A DNA stretch of 64,000 nt from Mycolicibacterium nivoides (GCF_003855255.1 NZ_CP034072.1:4275920-4339919); one strand, 5' to 3'. Positions 18,377-26,882 are shown, numbered from the stretch's first letter. Translations and numbers: made by a program. Notes: generated by a model not told the origin, from the letters alone.

Positions 18377-19396
18377 GTGACGATTCCGATCACTCTCGCA
18401 CCAGACGCGGAACCGTTCTCCCCGGAGGCGATCGATTCTCAGGTGTCCTCCGTAGCCGCCGGCCTCAGGGCTCGGGTGTCGGAGCGCATCGCGAGTATCC
18501 CGCTCCCAGTTGATGATTCATCGATCGTCATCGACGCTCTCTCCGGTGGGAAGCACCTGCGCGCGCGGACTCTGTTCCTAGTTGCCCAATCGTTCGGTAC
18601 ACCTGATCCGCGATTCGCCACGGATGCCGCCGTCGCACTCGAGTTGCTGCACACTGCTTCGCTCGTCCACGACGACATCATCGACGGCTCTCGATTCCGC
18701 CGCGGGCAGCCGGCGCTCCATTGCGCAGCAGACGAGGCCACCGCAATTCTCATCGCAGATCTGCTCGTCGCCGTCTCGTTCGAAACCGCAGCAGCACTCG
18801 GCGCTGGTGCCGTCGCCTCGCTCGCCTGTGCCTTCGGGCAGCTCTGCAAGGGACAGCTTCTCGAACCGACGCTCAGATGGGGCGATGACGCTCAATCTGA
18901 AATCGAGGACTACGCGACGCTGAAGACCGGCGCCCTCTTCGGAGCCGCCTTCGAGCTCGGCGCCATGGCAGCTTCGTGCGACCACGCGTTCCAAGATCAT
19001 TTCCGCGAGTCGGGCCAACGGCTCGGCCTCGCATTTCAGCTCACCGACGACCTCCTCGATGTCAGGGACGACGCTCTGAACCTTGGCAAGGATCACGGCG
19101 CCGACCTTCGCAATGGAGTTCCGACGCTGCCGCTGTGGAGCGCCTATCGGCGCCTCGTCGATCTCGGTGAGAGCCGTTCGGCCTCAGACCCGTCGCTGCG
19201 CGACATCCTGGCCGACGAAGCAGGTTCGGATCGCACGCTGCGTTATACGAGGAAGCGAATCGGCGCCCTGGTCGAGGAATCGCGGGGGTTGCTGCCCCAC
19301 GCGAAGCAACCCCGGGGACTCGACCTCACGGTGGACACCGTCCTGGCCAATCTTGACCAATTCGCCGGCGCGGATTGCGGGTTCGAGGTTCCGTGA
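18377..19396 (+). CDS. Trans-type polyprenyl synthetase
   Basis: The 339-residue protein belongs to the isoprenyl diphosphate synthase family. The first Asp-rich motif DDIID (near residue 102, HDDIIDGSRFRRGQP) and the second DDLLD (near 228) bind Mg-diphosphate and allow chain elongation of an allylic diphosphate with IPP. Product length is not predictable here. GTG 18377 follows AGGAGAAGGGG, while upstream extensions would cross the operator/promoter. Its stop overlaps the lacI-type gene (GTGA). Its presence in an otherwise nitrogen-catabolic regulon is unusual. GC content looks lower than in the neighbouring core genes. Confidence 0.85.
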   Translation: MTIPITLAPDAEPFSPEAIDSQVSSVAAGLRARVSERIASIPLPVDDSSIVIDALSGGKHLRARTLFLVAQSFGTPDPRFATDAAVALELLHTASLVHDDIIDGSRFRRGQPALHCAADEATAILIADLLVAVSFETAAALGAGAVASLACAFGQLCKGQLLEPTLRWGDDAQSEIEDYATLKTGALFGAAFELGAMAASCDHAFQDHFRESGQRLGLAFQLTDDLLDVRDDALNLGKDHGADLRNGVPTLPLWSAYRRLVDLGESRSASDPSLRDILADEAGSDRTLRYTRKRIGALVEESRGLLPHAKQPRGLDLTVDTVLANLDQFAGADCGFEVP

Positions 19397-20409
19397 AACC
19401 CCGCCGCATCACCATCAAGGACGTCGCAAACGAAGCCGGCGTTTCCATCGCCACGGCGTCGGAGTCACTGAATGGAAAAGGACGGGTCGCAGCGGCCACA
19501 CGTCAGAACGTGATCGATGTCGCGAATCGCCTGGGGTACACGGCGAACCGGATCGCCAAGAGTCTGAATGCGGGCAGAACCGGCTCGCTCGTGCTGACCG
19601 TCTCCCCGATGGCCGTACAGTCGTCAACCGCAGATCTGCAGCCCGAATGGGACATCGAGTACTACTTCAGAGTCCTCAACGGGGCGAGCGCTGAAGCCTT
19701 CCGCCGAGGGTTCCTTCTGTCCATGCTCCCCTCCCAGTTGTCCTCACAGTCGTTTCTGTCCGCGGCCGACGGCCTCATCGTTGTCGACCCGAGCGATGAC
19801 GACGAGCTGCTCGCACAAGTCGCGCACACCGGCTTGGCCTGCGCCACCATAGGCCGGAACTCTGGCGAGTTCAGCTGGGTGGACAACGACTTCTCCACGG
19901 GCACAACGACGGCTCTCGCCCATCTGAATGCGGTCCGCAGTTCACGCACAGCGCTGTTCCTGAGCGAGACGAGTTCCTCCTATGTGCGAGACGAGCTTTC
20001 CGCGTATCTCGATTGGTGCTCGACCGTGTCGCTCGACCCGATCATCATCCGCTCTCCCGGCCCGCGCGTAGATGAGGCCGAACCGGTGATCCGGGCCGCG
20101 CTCGCCTCTCCTGACCGCCGTTTCGACGCGATACTGGCCACTCTCGACACCCTTGCATTCGCCACCGAGCGCAGCGCGCACATGCTGGGGCTGTCCGTCC
20201 CCGAGGATCTTCAAGTGGTCAGTCTCACGGATAGCCGTTACCTCGACTACGGCCTGCAGAAACCCATCACCGCGCTCGATCTTCACCCCGTTCGGCTGGG
20301 CGAGGTCGCTGTCGAGCTACTTGTTGCCGCGCTCGACGGGGAGACCGCTCGCCGACGCGAACTCGTGAGTGCATCGCTGACCGTTCGGGAATCCACGCTC
20401 GCAGACTGA
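19393..20409 (+). CDS. LacI-family transcriptional regulator
   Basis: The 338-residue protein has an N-terminal LacI helix-turn-helix (ITIKDVANEAGVSIATASESLNGKG) and a periplasmic-binding-protein-like effector domain. LacI proteins bind palindromes as dimers and release them on binding a small ligand. GTG 19393 overlaps the stop of the polyprenyl synthetase gene and has GAGG upstream, so the two are coupled. Related palindromes at 18297, 21954, 22007 and 24002 are the likely operators, implying autoregulation and control of the whole island. Its 3' end overlaps the convergent permease gene by 127 bp. Confidence 0.9.
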   Translation: MKPRRITIKDVANEAGVSIATASESLNGKGRVAAATRQNVIDVANRLGYTANRIAKSLNAGRTGSLVLTVSPMAVQSSTADLQPEWDIEYYFRVLNGASAEAFRRGFLLSMLPSQLSSQSFLSAADGLIVVDPSDDDELLAQVAHTGLACATIGRNSGEFSWVDNDFSTGTTTALAHLNAVRSSRTALFLSETSSSYVRDELSAYLDWCSTVSLDPIIIRSPGPRVDEAEPVIRAALASPDRRFDAILATLDTLAFATERSAHMLGLSVPEDLQVVSLTDSRYLDYGLQKPITALDLHPVRLGEVAVELLVAALDGETARRRELVSASLTVRESTLAD

Positions 20410-21902
20410 GATGCGCCCGGTCCGCCAAGCTCGGGCCGGCGCTCCGTTTCGTCGTCAGCAGACTCGTCGCGCTCGAAGATCACGATCGTCTGCCCCGTCG
20501 AAGCCGCGCGAAGCCTCCTTCGATGCACCCAGTGCTCCACCACCACGCCAAGCACTCCGACCGCCAGAGCCCCGATGATCGTCGACCAGTCGCTGGCCCA
20601 GCCACCGCCGGTCTCCCGCGGCCAGGCGACATTGACTATCTGAAACACGAGCCAGACAAGCGCAATCCACCCGATCACGCGTCCCGCGCGCCCCATGAAG
20701 AGGCCCGGCTCCTCACTCCACCGGCCGCGAACGCGCGCGAAGGCCATGCCGAGAATCGGAAACAGGAAGGAAATGAAGAAGCCCACCGAGGAGAAGGAGA
20801 TCAGCGCCATCTGGATGCCGTCGCTCTGGAAGGGGATGAAGAGCAACACCGCGATGAGCGCGGTGACTACCACGGCCTTCCTCGGCAGCCCGGTCTCTCC
20901 CGAAAGGCTCGTCAGGGTCCGGGCGAACGGCAGCTCTCCATTCCGCGCTGTTGCCCAGACGATTCGAGAGACCGTGATCTGAATCGTCATGAGGCTTGCG
21001 GCGAATGCGATGACGAAAAGGGCGAGGATGCCGCGAAACATCGGCTCGGGAAGCGCGCCGGCCATGATGGCGACGGCCGGATCCGCGGCGTTCTCGGGGT
21101 TTCGCAGGAAGTCCTCGCTCGGCACCGCGAGCGTGAATGCGAGCGTGCTGAACACGACGATGCTCATGATGGCGAAGAACGAGACCACCATCGCACGGGG
21201 CACGGCCTGCTTTGGACGCTTGACTTCCTCCGCGATCGAGCTCGCGCTCTCGAAGCCGATCGCGAAGTAACTCGAGAATGCGATGGCCATCACCAAAGGA
21301 GCCGAGAAAAGTACCCCACTGTGGTCGGGGAGTGCGGTCGGCGACAGATACTCGAGGGTCTGATGGCGCTCGAACGTGAGCAGCCAGATCGCAACTCCGA
21401 CGGAGCCCACCGCCTCGGCGCCGATCACCGCGACCATGAGAACCTTGATGAACACTCGCCCAGCAAGATTCACCAGCGTGCTGAACGCGAGAATGGCGAC
21501 CGCCAACCACGTGACGATCCCGTGGTCGACTCCCGACAGACCGAAGATGGGCGGGATCAGCACGGCCCCGGCGTATGCGACAGCGGGCAGCGTGATCAGG
21601 AGCGTCCAGATGTATGTCCACGACGCAAACCATCCGTAACGAGATCCCACGAGCCGACGGGACCACTGGTAGATACCACCCGAATCCGCCCACTTCGAAG
21701 CGAGCACACCCAGCGTGAGCACCACGACGAACTGGCCGGCGAAGAGGATGAGCCCGCCCCAGATGAACGCAGGTCCCGAGGTCGCCAGTCCGACCCCCAG
21801 AACGCTGTAGACCGCCACGATCGGTGAGACGAACGCGAACGCGACTGATAGAGCGGAAAAGGTGGTGAATTCTCTCTTCATCACCATCGGCGCCTCGGCC
21901 AT
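20283..21902 (-). CDS. APC-family amino acid/polyamine permease
   Basis: The 539-residue protein has about twelve membrane helices and the APC signature near the N-terminus (FSALSVAFAFVSPIVAVYS, then GPAFIWGG). A long hydrophilic, Ser/Thr-rich C-terminal tail follows. It probably imports the amino compound used by the neighbouring hydrolases. ATG 21902 (MAEAPMVMK) has AAGGGAG just upstream; ATG 21932 would add 10 residues. The last 127 bp are antisense to the 3' end of the regulator gene, so the tail may be an extension unique to this island. Confidence 0.85.
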   Translation of the reverse strand: MAEAPMVMKREFTTFSALSVAFAFVSPIVAVYSVLGVGLATSGPAFIWGGLILFAGQFVVVLTLGVLASKWADSGGIYQWSRRLVGSRYGWFASWTYIWTLLITLPAVAYAGAVLIPPIFGLSGVDHGIVTWLAVAILAFSTLVNLAGRVFIKVLMVAVIGAEAVGSVGVAIWLLTFERHQTLEYLSPTALPDHSGVLFSAPLVMAIAFSSYFAIGFESASSIAEEVKRPKQAVPRAMVVSFFAIMSIVVFSTLAFTLAVPSEDFLRNPENAADPAVAIMAGALPEPMFRGILALFVIAFAASLMTIQITVSRIVWATARNGELPFARTLTSLSGETGLPRKAVVVTALIAVLLFIPFQSDGIQMALISFSSVGFFISFLFPILGMAFARVRGRWSEEPGLFMGRAGRVIGWIALVWLVFQIVNVAWPRETGGGWASDWSTIIGALAVGVLGVVVEHWVHRRRLRAASTGQTIVIFERDESADDETERRPELGGPGASQSASVDSRTVSDALTSSRRRAVSPSSAATSSSTATSPSRTG

Positions 21903-21944
21903 GGGGCTCCCTTGATTCACAGGTGAAGGCATGTAACGGCGCTC

Positions 21945-21973
21945 ACACTACGGTCGCCGAAACGTTTTAGCAA
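21945..21973 (-). promoter_or_regulatory. Promoter of the APC permease with LacI-type half-conserved operator
   Basis: On the minus strand a -35 TTGCTA (21973-21968) and a -10 TAGTGT (21950-21945) are separated by 17 bp. The spacer and -35 are covered by 21954-21973, which matches 14 of 20 positions of the palindrome at 24002-24021 and keeps the AAACGTTT core. Placement over the promoter supports repression by the island regulator. Confidence 0.55.
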
Positions 21974-21979
21974 CCCGAG

Positions 21980-22026
21980 TTAAACTGCTGGTGAAGATCT
22001 GATTATTGATCGAAACGGTTCGGACG
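21980..22026 (+). promoter_or_regulatory. Promoter region of the C-N hydrolase with a LacI-type operator
   Basis: A weak -35 TTAAAC (21980-21985) and -10 TTATTG (22003-22008) are 17 bp apart. Immediately downstream, around the expected transcript start, CGAAACGGTTCGG (22011-22023) reproduces the core of the island operator, with 12 of 20 positions matching over 22007-22026. The promoter is weaker than the others in the island. Confidence 0.45.
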
Positions 22027-22066
22027 CTGCCCGCCGCGCCCGCGCCTGAGACATACTGGGAGTACT

Positions 22067-22849
22067 ATGACGCCGCCAAACACTTTGCGCCTCACTGTGA
22101 TCCAGGAGGCTCCCCGGGCAAGAGACCTCGAACGCAATATTTCGCGTGTCAGAGAGGACATAGCCGCGCGGAACGGCACGGACCTGGTCGTCTTCCCTGA
22201 GCTCTTCCTCTCGGGATACCAAACGACCGGCCTCGACGAGATCGCGCTGACACTTGACGATCCCCGGATCACCGGGCTCGCAGACTGCTGTCGCTCCACA
22301 GGCACAGCCCTGCTGACCGGATTCGTCGAACGAGGTCCAGGTGGCTATTTCGATGCCTACCTCGCCATCGACCGAGATGGCACGATCAAGAATTCGATTC
22401 GCAAAACGCACCTGTTCGGGACCGAACGCGAGGCATTCCTCAGCGGCGACGTGCTCGAACCGGTCACCCTCTGCGACACCAAGATTGGCGTCCTGAATTG
22501 CTTCGAGCTCGAGTTCCCCGAAGTGACGCGCACACTCGTCCTCCGCGGTGCGGCCCTGCTCGTCGCGGGATCGGCCAACATGCACCCCTACGAGCGCGAT
22601 CATCTCATCGCCAGCAGCTCGCGCGTGCTGGAGAACCGCGTGCCGCTGGCATACGCGAACCGGGTCGGAAACGAGTCGGGGCACAGCTTCTGCGGATCAA
22701 GCCGGATCATCGACCGGGATGGCTCGGTGCGTGCCGCGCTCAACTCTGTTGAGACTGGCGACCTGACTGTCGATCTAGAGGTCGGTTTGCGCGGCGAAGG
22801 AGCGCTTGACATGCTCGGCCAGCGCCGCCCTGAGCTCTACGAATACTAG
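22067..22849 (+). CDS. Carbon-nitrogen hydrolase (nitrilase superfamily amidase)
   Basis: The 260-residue protein has the complete nitrilase-superfamily triad: Glu45 (FPELFLSGY), Lys113 (RKTHLFG) and Cys145 (LNCFELEFPE). Enzymes of this fold hydrolyse amides, carbamoyl groups or nitriles; N-carbamoylputrescine amidase and omega-amidase are relatives. Next to a ureohydrolase and an APC permease, it plausibly acts on a later intermediate of guanidino or polyamine breakdown. ATG 22067 has GGGAG just upstream. It is convergent with the ureohydrolase gene, separated by a strong hairpin. Confidence 0.88.
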   Translation: MTPPNTLRLTVIQEAPRARDLERNISRVREDIAARNGTDLVVFPELFLSGYQTTGLDEIALTLDDPRITGLADCCRSTGTALLTGFVERGPGGYFDAYLAIDRDGTIKNSIRKTHLFGTEREAFLSGDVLEPVTLCDTKIGVLNCFELEFPEVTRTLVLRGAALLVAGSANMHPYERDHLIASSSRVLENRVPLAYANRVGNESGHSFCGSSRIIDRDGSVRAALNSVETGDLTVDLEVGLRGEGALDMLGQRRPELYEY

Positions 22850-22874
22850 TAACAACCAACGCGAACACCCACAT

Positions 22875-22913
22875 GTGTGCGGGTTCGGGCCCGATCTGCC
22901 CGAACCCGCACAC
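22875..22913. terminator. Bidirectional terminator between convergent genes
   Basis: A perfect 16-bp stem joins 22875-22890 and 22898-22913 over a 7-nt loop, starting GTGTGCGGG and ending CCCGCACAC. It sits between the stops of the carbon-nitrogen hydrolase (22849) and the ureohydrolase (22925). The plus-strand flank reads GTTTACG, a short T-rich tail. Confidence 0.85.
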
Positions 22914-22924
22914 GTTTACGCGAG

Positions 22925-23914
22925 TCAGCCGACATGTACCGGGGTGCGGGGTGACCCCGCGTGGAATGCGAGCGCCTCTAGCGCGACACGCGCGGCGATC
23001 AGCTGAGTCCGGGTCGAATGGTCGTGCGCCGGAAGTGCTTCCGCGACGTCGACGCCGATCAACCCTGCCGGCGAGATGCCCCGAATTATCTCCAGCGCCT
23101 CCCGCATGGTCATTCCGCCCGGCGTCGGAGCACAGGTTCCCGGCGCGTAGGCGGCGTCGAGCGAATCGACGTCGAACGTCAGGTAGAACCCATCCTCACC
23201 GACCCGTTCGAGAATCTGGTCGACAACCCAAGCAGCGCCGTGCTCCCAGATATCCTCCAGCCAGATCACCCGGATGCCGTGGTCCCGGCAGTACTTCAAC
23301 TCCGTCTTCGGGTTCATCCATCCGCTGATGCCGACGAGCACGATCTTCGACGGGTCGTAGCCGTTGTCGACCGCGCGGGTAATGGTGCAGCAATGATTCA
23401 GCTCCTCACCCCCAACATGCGGCGCGGCGTCGAGGTGGGTGTCGAACTGCACCCATCCCGGACTCGTTCCGGGTCGCTTCGCAGCTTTGCCGACCGGAAT
23501 GCTCACCGAATGGTCACCGCCGAAGACCACTGGAATCGCTCCGCCCGCGACGATCTCAGCGATATCAGCTTCTACCCGCTCGAAGGTCTTCACCGTGTTG
23601 CCGAGGGCGACTTTGCAGTCACCACCGTCGGCGAGCCGGAGCTTCGCGAACAGGTCGAAGTCGTAGGTGGCCTGGAAGTTCGTGAACTGCACCGAAGTCT
23701 CCCGGATCGCGCGAGGGCCGTAGTTCGCGCCACTCCGGCTGATCGTCGTCGCATCGAACGGAAATCCGTAAACGACCGCTTTCGTTCCCGACGCCCTGAT
23801 CACATCGCGGTCGAGTTCGATGTTCGGCACACCCATGAAGGTTCCGCCATGGCCACCATGCAGGAGCCCGCTCCACATCGTCTCGTCGAATGAGCCGGCA
23901 GTCACGTCAGTCAT
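22925..23914 (-). CDS. Arginase/agmatinase-family ureohydrolase
   Basis: The 329-residue protein has all the metal-binding motifs of the family: GGDHS, D-T-H-L-D and FDVDSLDAAYAPGT, plus the substrate-entry segment GRSGA-like SRSGANYGPRAIRE. The family hydrolyses guanidino compounds to urea and an amine. The substrate loop here, GEELNHCCTITRA with VGISGWMNP downstream, differs from common agmatinases and recalls guanidine hydrolase-type enzymes, so agmatine, guanidinobutyrate and free guanidine are all possible. ATG 23914 follows GTGAGGAAA. Its promoter carries the best copy of the island operator. Confidence 0.85.
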   Translation of the reverse strand: MTDVTAGSFDETMWSGLLHGGHGGTFMGVPNIELDRDVIRASGTKAVVYGFPFDATTISRSGANYGPRAIRETSVQFTNFQATYDFDLFAKLRLADGGDCKVALGNTVKTFERVEADIAEIVAGGAIPVVFGGDHSVSIPVGKAAKRPGTSPGWVQFDTHLDAAPHVGGEELNHCCTITRAVDNGYDPSKIVLVGISGWMNPKTELKYCRDHGIRVIWLEDIWEHGAAWVVDQILERVGEDGFYLTFDVDSLDAAYAPGTCAPTPGGMTMREALEIIRGISPAGLIGVDVAEALPAHDHSTRTQLIAARVALEALAFHAGSPRTPVHVG

Positions 23915-24001
23915 GGTTTCCTCACTTTTCATCACGCGAGCAGACGCCCGCACGTCCATTGGCAAACCGTCTCCGACCTCCATCGCCCACCGGGCAACGT
24001 G

Positions 24002-24051
24002 TGCCGAAACGATTCGGCACGACCGTAGCATTCGACTCCTGCGACGTCTAG
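24002..24051 (-). promoter_or_regulatory. LacI-type operator and promoter of the ureohydrolase gene
   Basis: GTGCCGAAACGATTCGGCAC at 24002-24021 is a palindrome with perfect 8-bp arms around ACGA. On the minus strand a -35 TAGACG (24051-24046) and a -10 TACGGT (24028-24023) are 17 bp apart, which puts the transcript start inside the palindrome. The same sequence, with two changes, lies on the promoter of the regulator's own operon at 18297, 5.7 kb away. Confidence 0.8.
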
Positions 24052-24108
24052 GGAACGCTCCGCCCCCAGCATCGAGCCGCACAGGGCAGACACAGTTCGC
24101 CGTTCAGT

Positions 24109-25707
24109 TCAGAACGGTGGATCCTCCGGGCCCGGCGGCGGTGGTGGAGGCGGTGCCCAGTCCGGGCGCAGTTCCTCGGGTTCGAATGGGTCGTTGATCC
24201 AGGTGCAGTACGGACTGGTGCTGGGCTCATCGCCTTTGAAGAATTTCAGGGTGGCCCGCATGCGGTTGCGGTTGCGACGCCGCTCCAATTCCCGCCGGCG
24301 GGCCGCTTCGGTGCGGCGGTAGGCCTTGTTGACCGGACGGAGTCGCCGGTTCTTGGCGCGGACCTGTTCGATACGCGCTGCGCGAGTGACGGTCCGCGGC
24401 CGCTGCGGGCTGGGTTGGCCGCACGGCGCGAGGCTGAAGCTGTTGAACAGATCCGCTCCGCCCGGCGTGGTCCGATATGTCCTGCCGCTCGGCGACGTCC
24501 ACACCACCGTGCCGTCCGGGTACTGCTCATCGCTCCACCCGCCAAAAGTCTTGAGCCGGTGATGGAAACGGCAGAGGCATTTCAAGTTCGACGGGACTGT
24601 CAGCGCGCCGCGGGCCGGATCGTGGTGATCGAACGGCACCGTGTGATCGATGTCGCAGGACTCGGCCGGGTGCTCACATCCAGGGAACCGACACGTCAGG
24701 TCGCGGCAACGGACCCAGCGCTGGACCGACACCGTCGGCTGATAACGCAGCGCGGCCGCAGCATCCACGTCCGGCTCGGTCACCAACCTCGTTGTGGCGT
24801 CGGCAGCGAGCTCCCGAACCTGCTCGGCGTCGACCACCCCGAAACCACACACGTACCCAGCCGTCGCGCCGGTTCCGAGGACGGTGTCACGTTCGGCGAT
24901 CACGTTGACCACCACCTGGACCGGCTCTGACGGCTTGGCGGTTTCTGAAGATTCGGCCGTCGAACGGACCGGACACTCGGCGCGGCCACATTCACATGAC
25001 AGCTCTCGCCATTCGGCCATGGCCTCCACCGCATCGGAGCGCAGCTGATCGGTGCTGCGCGGATCTTTCGAGCACACGCGGGCCGCCATCTCCGAAAGGC
25101 GGGTATCGAAGGTCAACCCGGCACGAGTAGTGACGATGCCGTCGATCTTCGCGGTGCCATCTCCACGCGCGCGCACCTTGACCCGGCGACGCTTGGTCGC
25201 ATGTTCACGTTCACAGATCGCGGCTGGGTCCAGGGTGCGCACCTTGGCATCCACGGTGGTGGTGATGCGCCCGTCGGACCAGCACTGCCACCCGGTGATG
25301 CGTTGCGCCAGCTCCTCGTCGATCTGCTCCATCACCGTCGGCGACACGAACCGGGTGCGCGCGATCACGATTTCGACAGTGCGCCAATCGGTCTCGCCGT
25401 CGCTCAATAGCGCTGCCAGTCTGGGCAGCCGGTCGCGCAATGCCTCGGCCTGCTCGACGAGCCGGCTGGCGGCGCCCGAGGTCAGGTTCAACGCCGCCCC
25501 CACCTCGGCGCTCGCGCGGGCGAACCCGGTGAGGATCATGTAGTTCGGGTGCACGCCCTCGACATTCAGTTCAGCGGTCCGCTGCGCCAACAAATCCGCC
25601 ACCGCCGCCATCCGAGTCGCGATCAACCGCGCCTCCGCGCGCGCACTATCGCCCAGCGCATCCACGAGCCGACCCGGTGCCACCGGATCGAACTCGATAT
25701 CGAACAT
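24109..25707 (-). CDS. DUF222 and HNH endonuclease domain protein (13E12 repeat family)
   Basis: The protein of about 532 residues has an N-terminal DUF222 domain (roughly 20-320) and a C-terminal HNH nuclease motif in CRFPGCEHPAESCDIDH followed by a distal HH (CRFHHRLKT). A basic region and a Pro-rich tail end the protein. This is the 13E12 repeat family, multi-copy in mycobacteria and of unknown function. ATG 25707 (MFDIEFDP) is chosen because a LexA box covers it and upstream codons look non-coding. Several 13E12 genes are reported as SOS-regulated, consistent with this site. Confidence 0.85.
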   Translation of the reverse strand: MFDIEFDPVAPGRLVDALGDSARAEARLIATRMAAVADLLAQRTAELNVEGVHPNYMILTGFARASAEVGAALNLTSGAASRLVEQAEALRDRLPRLAALLSDGETDWRTVEIVIARTRFVSPTVMEQIDEELAQRITGWQCWSDGRITTTVDAKVRTLDPAAICEREHATKRRRVKVRARGDGTAKIDGIVTTRAGLTFDTRLSEMAARVCSKDPRSTDQLRSDAVEAMAEWRELSCECGRAECPVRSTAESSETAKPSEPVQVVVNVIAERDTVLGTGATAGYVCGFGVVDAEQVRELAADATTRLVTEPDVDAAAALRYQPTVSVQRWVRCRDLTCRFPGCEHPAESCDIDHTVPFDHHDPARGALTVPSNLKCLCRFHHRLKTFGGWSDEQYPDGTVVWTSPSGRTYRTTPGGADLFNSFSLAPCGQPSPQRPRTVTRAARIEQVRAKNRRLRPVNKAYRRTEAARRRELERRRNRNRMRATLKFFKGDEPSTSPYCTWINDPFEPEELRPDWAPPPPPPPGPEDPPF

Positions 25708-25715
25708 GTGTTCGA
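25700..25715 (-). promoter_or_regulatory. SOS box (LexA operator) over the start codon
   Basis: TCGAACATGTGTTCGA is a perfect palindrome matching the mycobacterial LexA consensus TCGAAC-N4-GTTCGA. Its central ATG is the proposed start codon of the DUF222-HNH gene, so LexA binding would block both promoter clearance and the start region. Confidence 0.8.
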
Positions 25716-25766
25716 GTGTAGTCGGTGCCACCGACAATTGGTCGAAAACGTAGGAGCTTGGCCCGG

Positions 25767-26882
25767 CTACGGCACGTCGTGCAACACCGAGGCGAACTGT
25801 TCCAGGTCTTCGGCAGTCGTGTCGACATGCGGTGAAACCCGCAGCACCGGCTTGGCCATCTCGAACGGAGCCCGCGCGAGTTCGCATGCGGTGGTGACGA
25901 TTCCGCGCTCGGCGATCAGCCAGGCCCGCACCGCAACCGGATCGGCGCCATCGGTCGGTTCGAGCGTGGTGATCGCGGTGGGTTCACCGACGGCCTCTAC
26001 CACCCGCCAGCCGGGCACCCCGGCCAAGACCTCCCGGGCCACGCCGCCCACCTCGGCAAGCCGACCCCGAACGCTATCCGGTCCGGCAGCCAGGTGTTCA
26101 CCGAGAGCAACGGAGTATCCGACGCGGGTCGCGGCATTGTGCTCACCGTGCTCGAAGCTCTGCAACACCGTCACCGGCACGTCCCACGACGCCGGCGGCA
26201 GCCGACGTTGCAGCCGCCCAACAAGTTCCGCCCGCACGGCCAGGAAACCGACCCCACGCGGCCCGGCCAGCCATTTGCGCGACGACGAGTAGATCGCGTC
26301 GGCGCCGACGTTGCAATCCAGATGCCCGAATGCCTGCGCGGCGTCCACCACGATCGGGACCCCGGCCTCGCGGCACACCGCGACCATCTCGGCCAAGGGC
26401 TGGGCCACCCCGCGGTGGCTGGCCAGCGCCGTGAAATGCACCAGTGCCGGCGGGTCGGAGGCCAGCACGCGGGCCGCCTCGTCGATCACGACCCGGCCTT
26501 CCCCGTCAACGGGTAGAGCGCGCACCTGAAAACCATTGGCGGCCATGACCGCCAGGTTCGGTCCGAACTCGCCGGGCAGGCAGGCCAGCGTGCGCTCCCC
26601 CGCCCAGCTGCCGAGCAGCAGGTCCAACGAGTGGTTGGAGCCCGACGTGTAGACCACTTCGGCGGCATCGAGTCCGGTCAGTGCCGCGACCGCGGCCCGG
26701 CCCGCCGCGAGCACAGGCGCTGCCGCCTCCGCGGCCACGTAACCGCCGACTTCGGCCTCATGCCGGGCATGTGCGGCGACGGCATCGATCACGGCGAGGC
26801 TCTGCCGTGAGCAGGCGCCGCTGTCGAGGTGCAGCCCGGCGACTTTGGGGCGGGCGTCAGCCCACTGCTGCGCGAGGCTCAT
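25767..26882 (-). CDS. egtE: Ergothioneine biosynthesis PLP-dependent C-S lyase EgtE
   Basis: The 371-residue class-V aminotransferase-fold protein has the PLP-binding Lys in [15 protein letters not shown] (near residue 210) and the Asp/His cofactor contacts of the fold ([11 protein letters not shown]). EgtE cleaves hercynylcysteine sulfoxide to ergothioneine, the last step. Its ATG overlaps the egtD stop (ATGA). It is the final gene of the egtABCDE operon. Family and operon context together make the call firm. Confidence 0.92.
   Translation of the reverse strand: MSLAQQWADARPKVAGLHLDSGACSRQSLAVIDAVAAHARHEAEVGGYVAAEAAAPVLAAGRAAVAALTGLDAAEVVYTSGSNHSLDLLLGSWAGERTLACLPGEFGPNLAVMAANGFQVRALPVDGEGRVVIDEAARVLASDPPALVHFTALASHRGVAQPLAEMVAVCREAGVPIVVDAAQAFGHLDCNVGADAIYSSSRKWLAGPRGVGFLAVRAELVGRLQRRLPPASWDVPVTVLQSFEHGEHNAATRVGYSVALGEHLAAGPDSVRGRLAEVGGVAREVLAGVPGWRVVEAVGEPTAITTLEPTDGADPVAVRAWLIAERGIVTTACELARAPFEMAKPVLRVSPHVDTTAEDLEQFASVLHDVP

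Noticed and set aside
24109..25707. HNH gene as part of an intron or homing element
   Set aside because: There is no interrupted host gene and no intron-like ends. The DUF222-HNH layout is that of the stand-alone 13E12 family.
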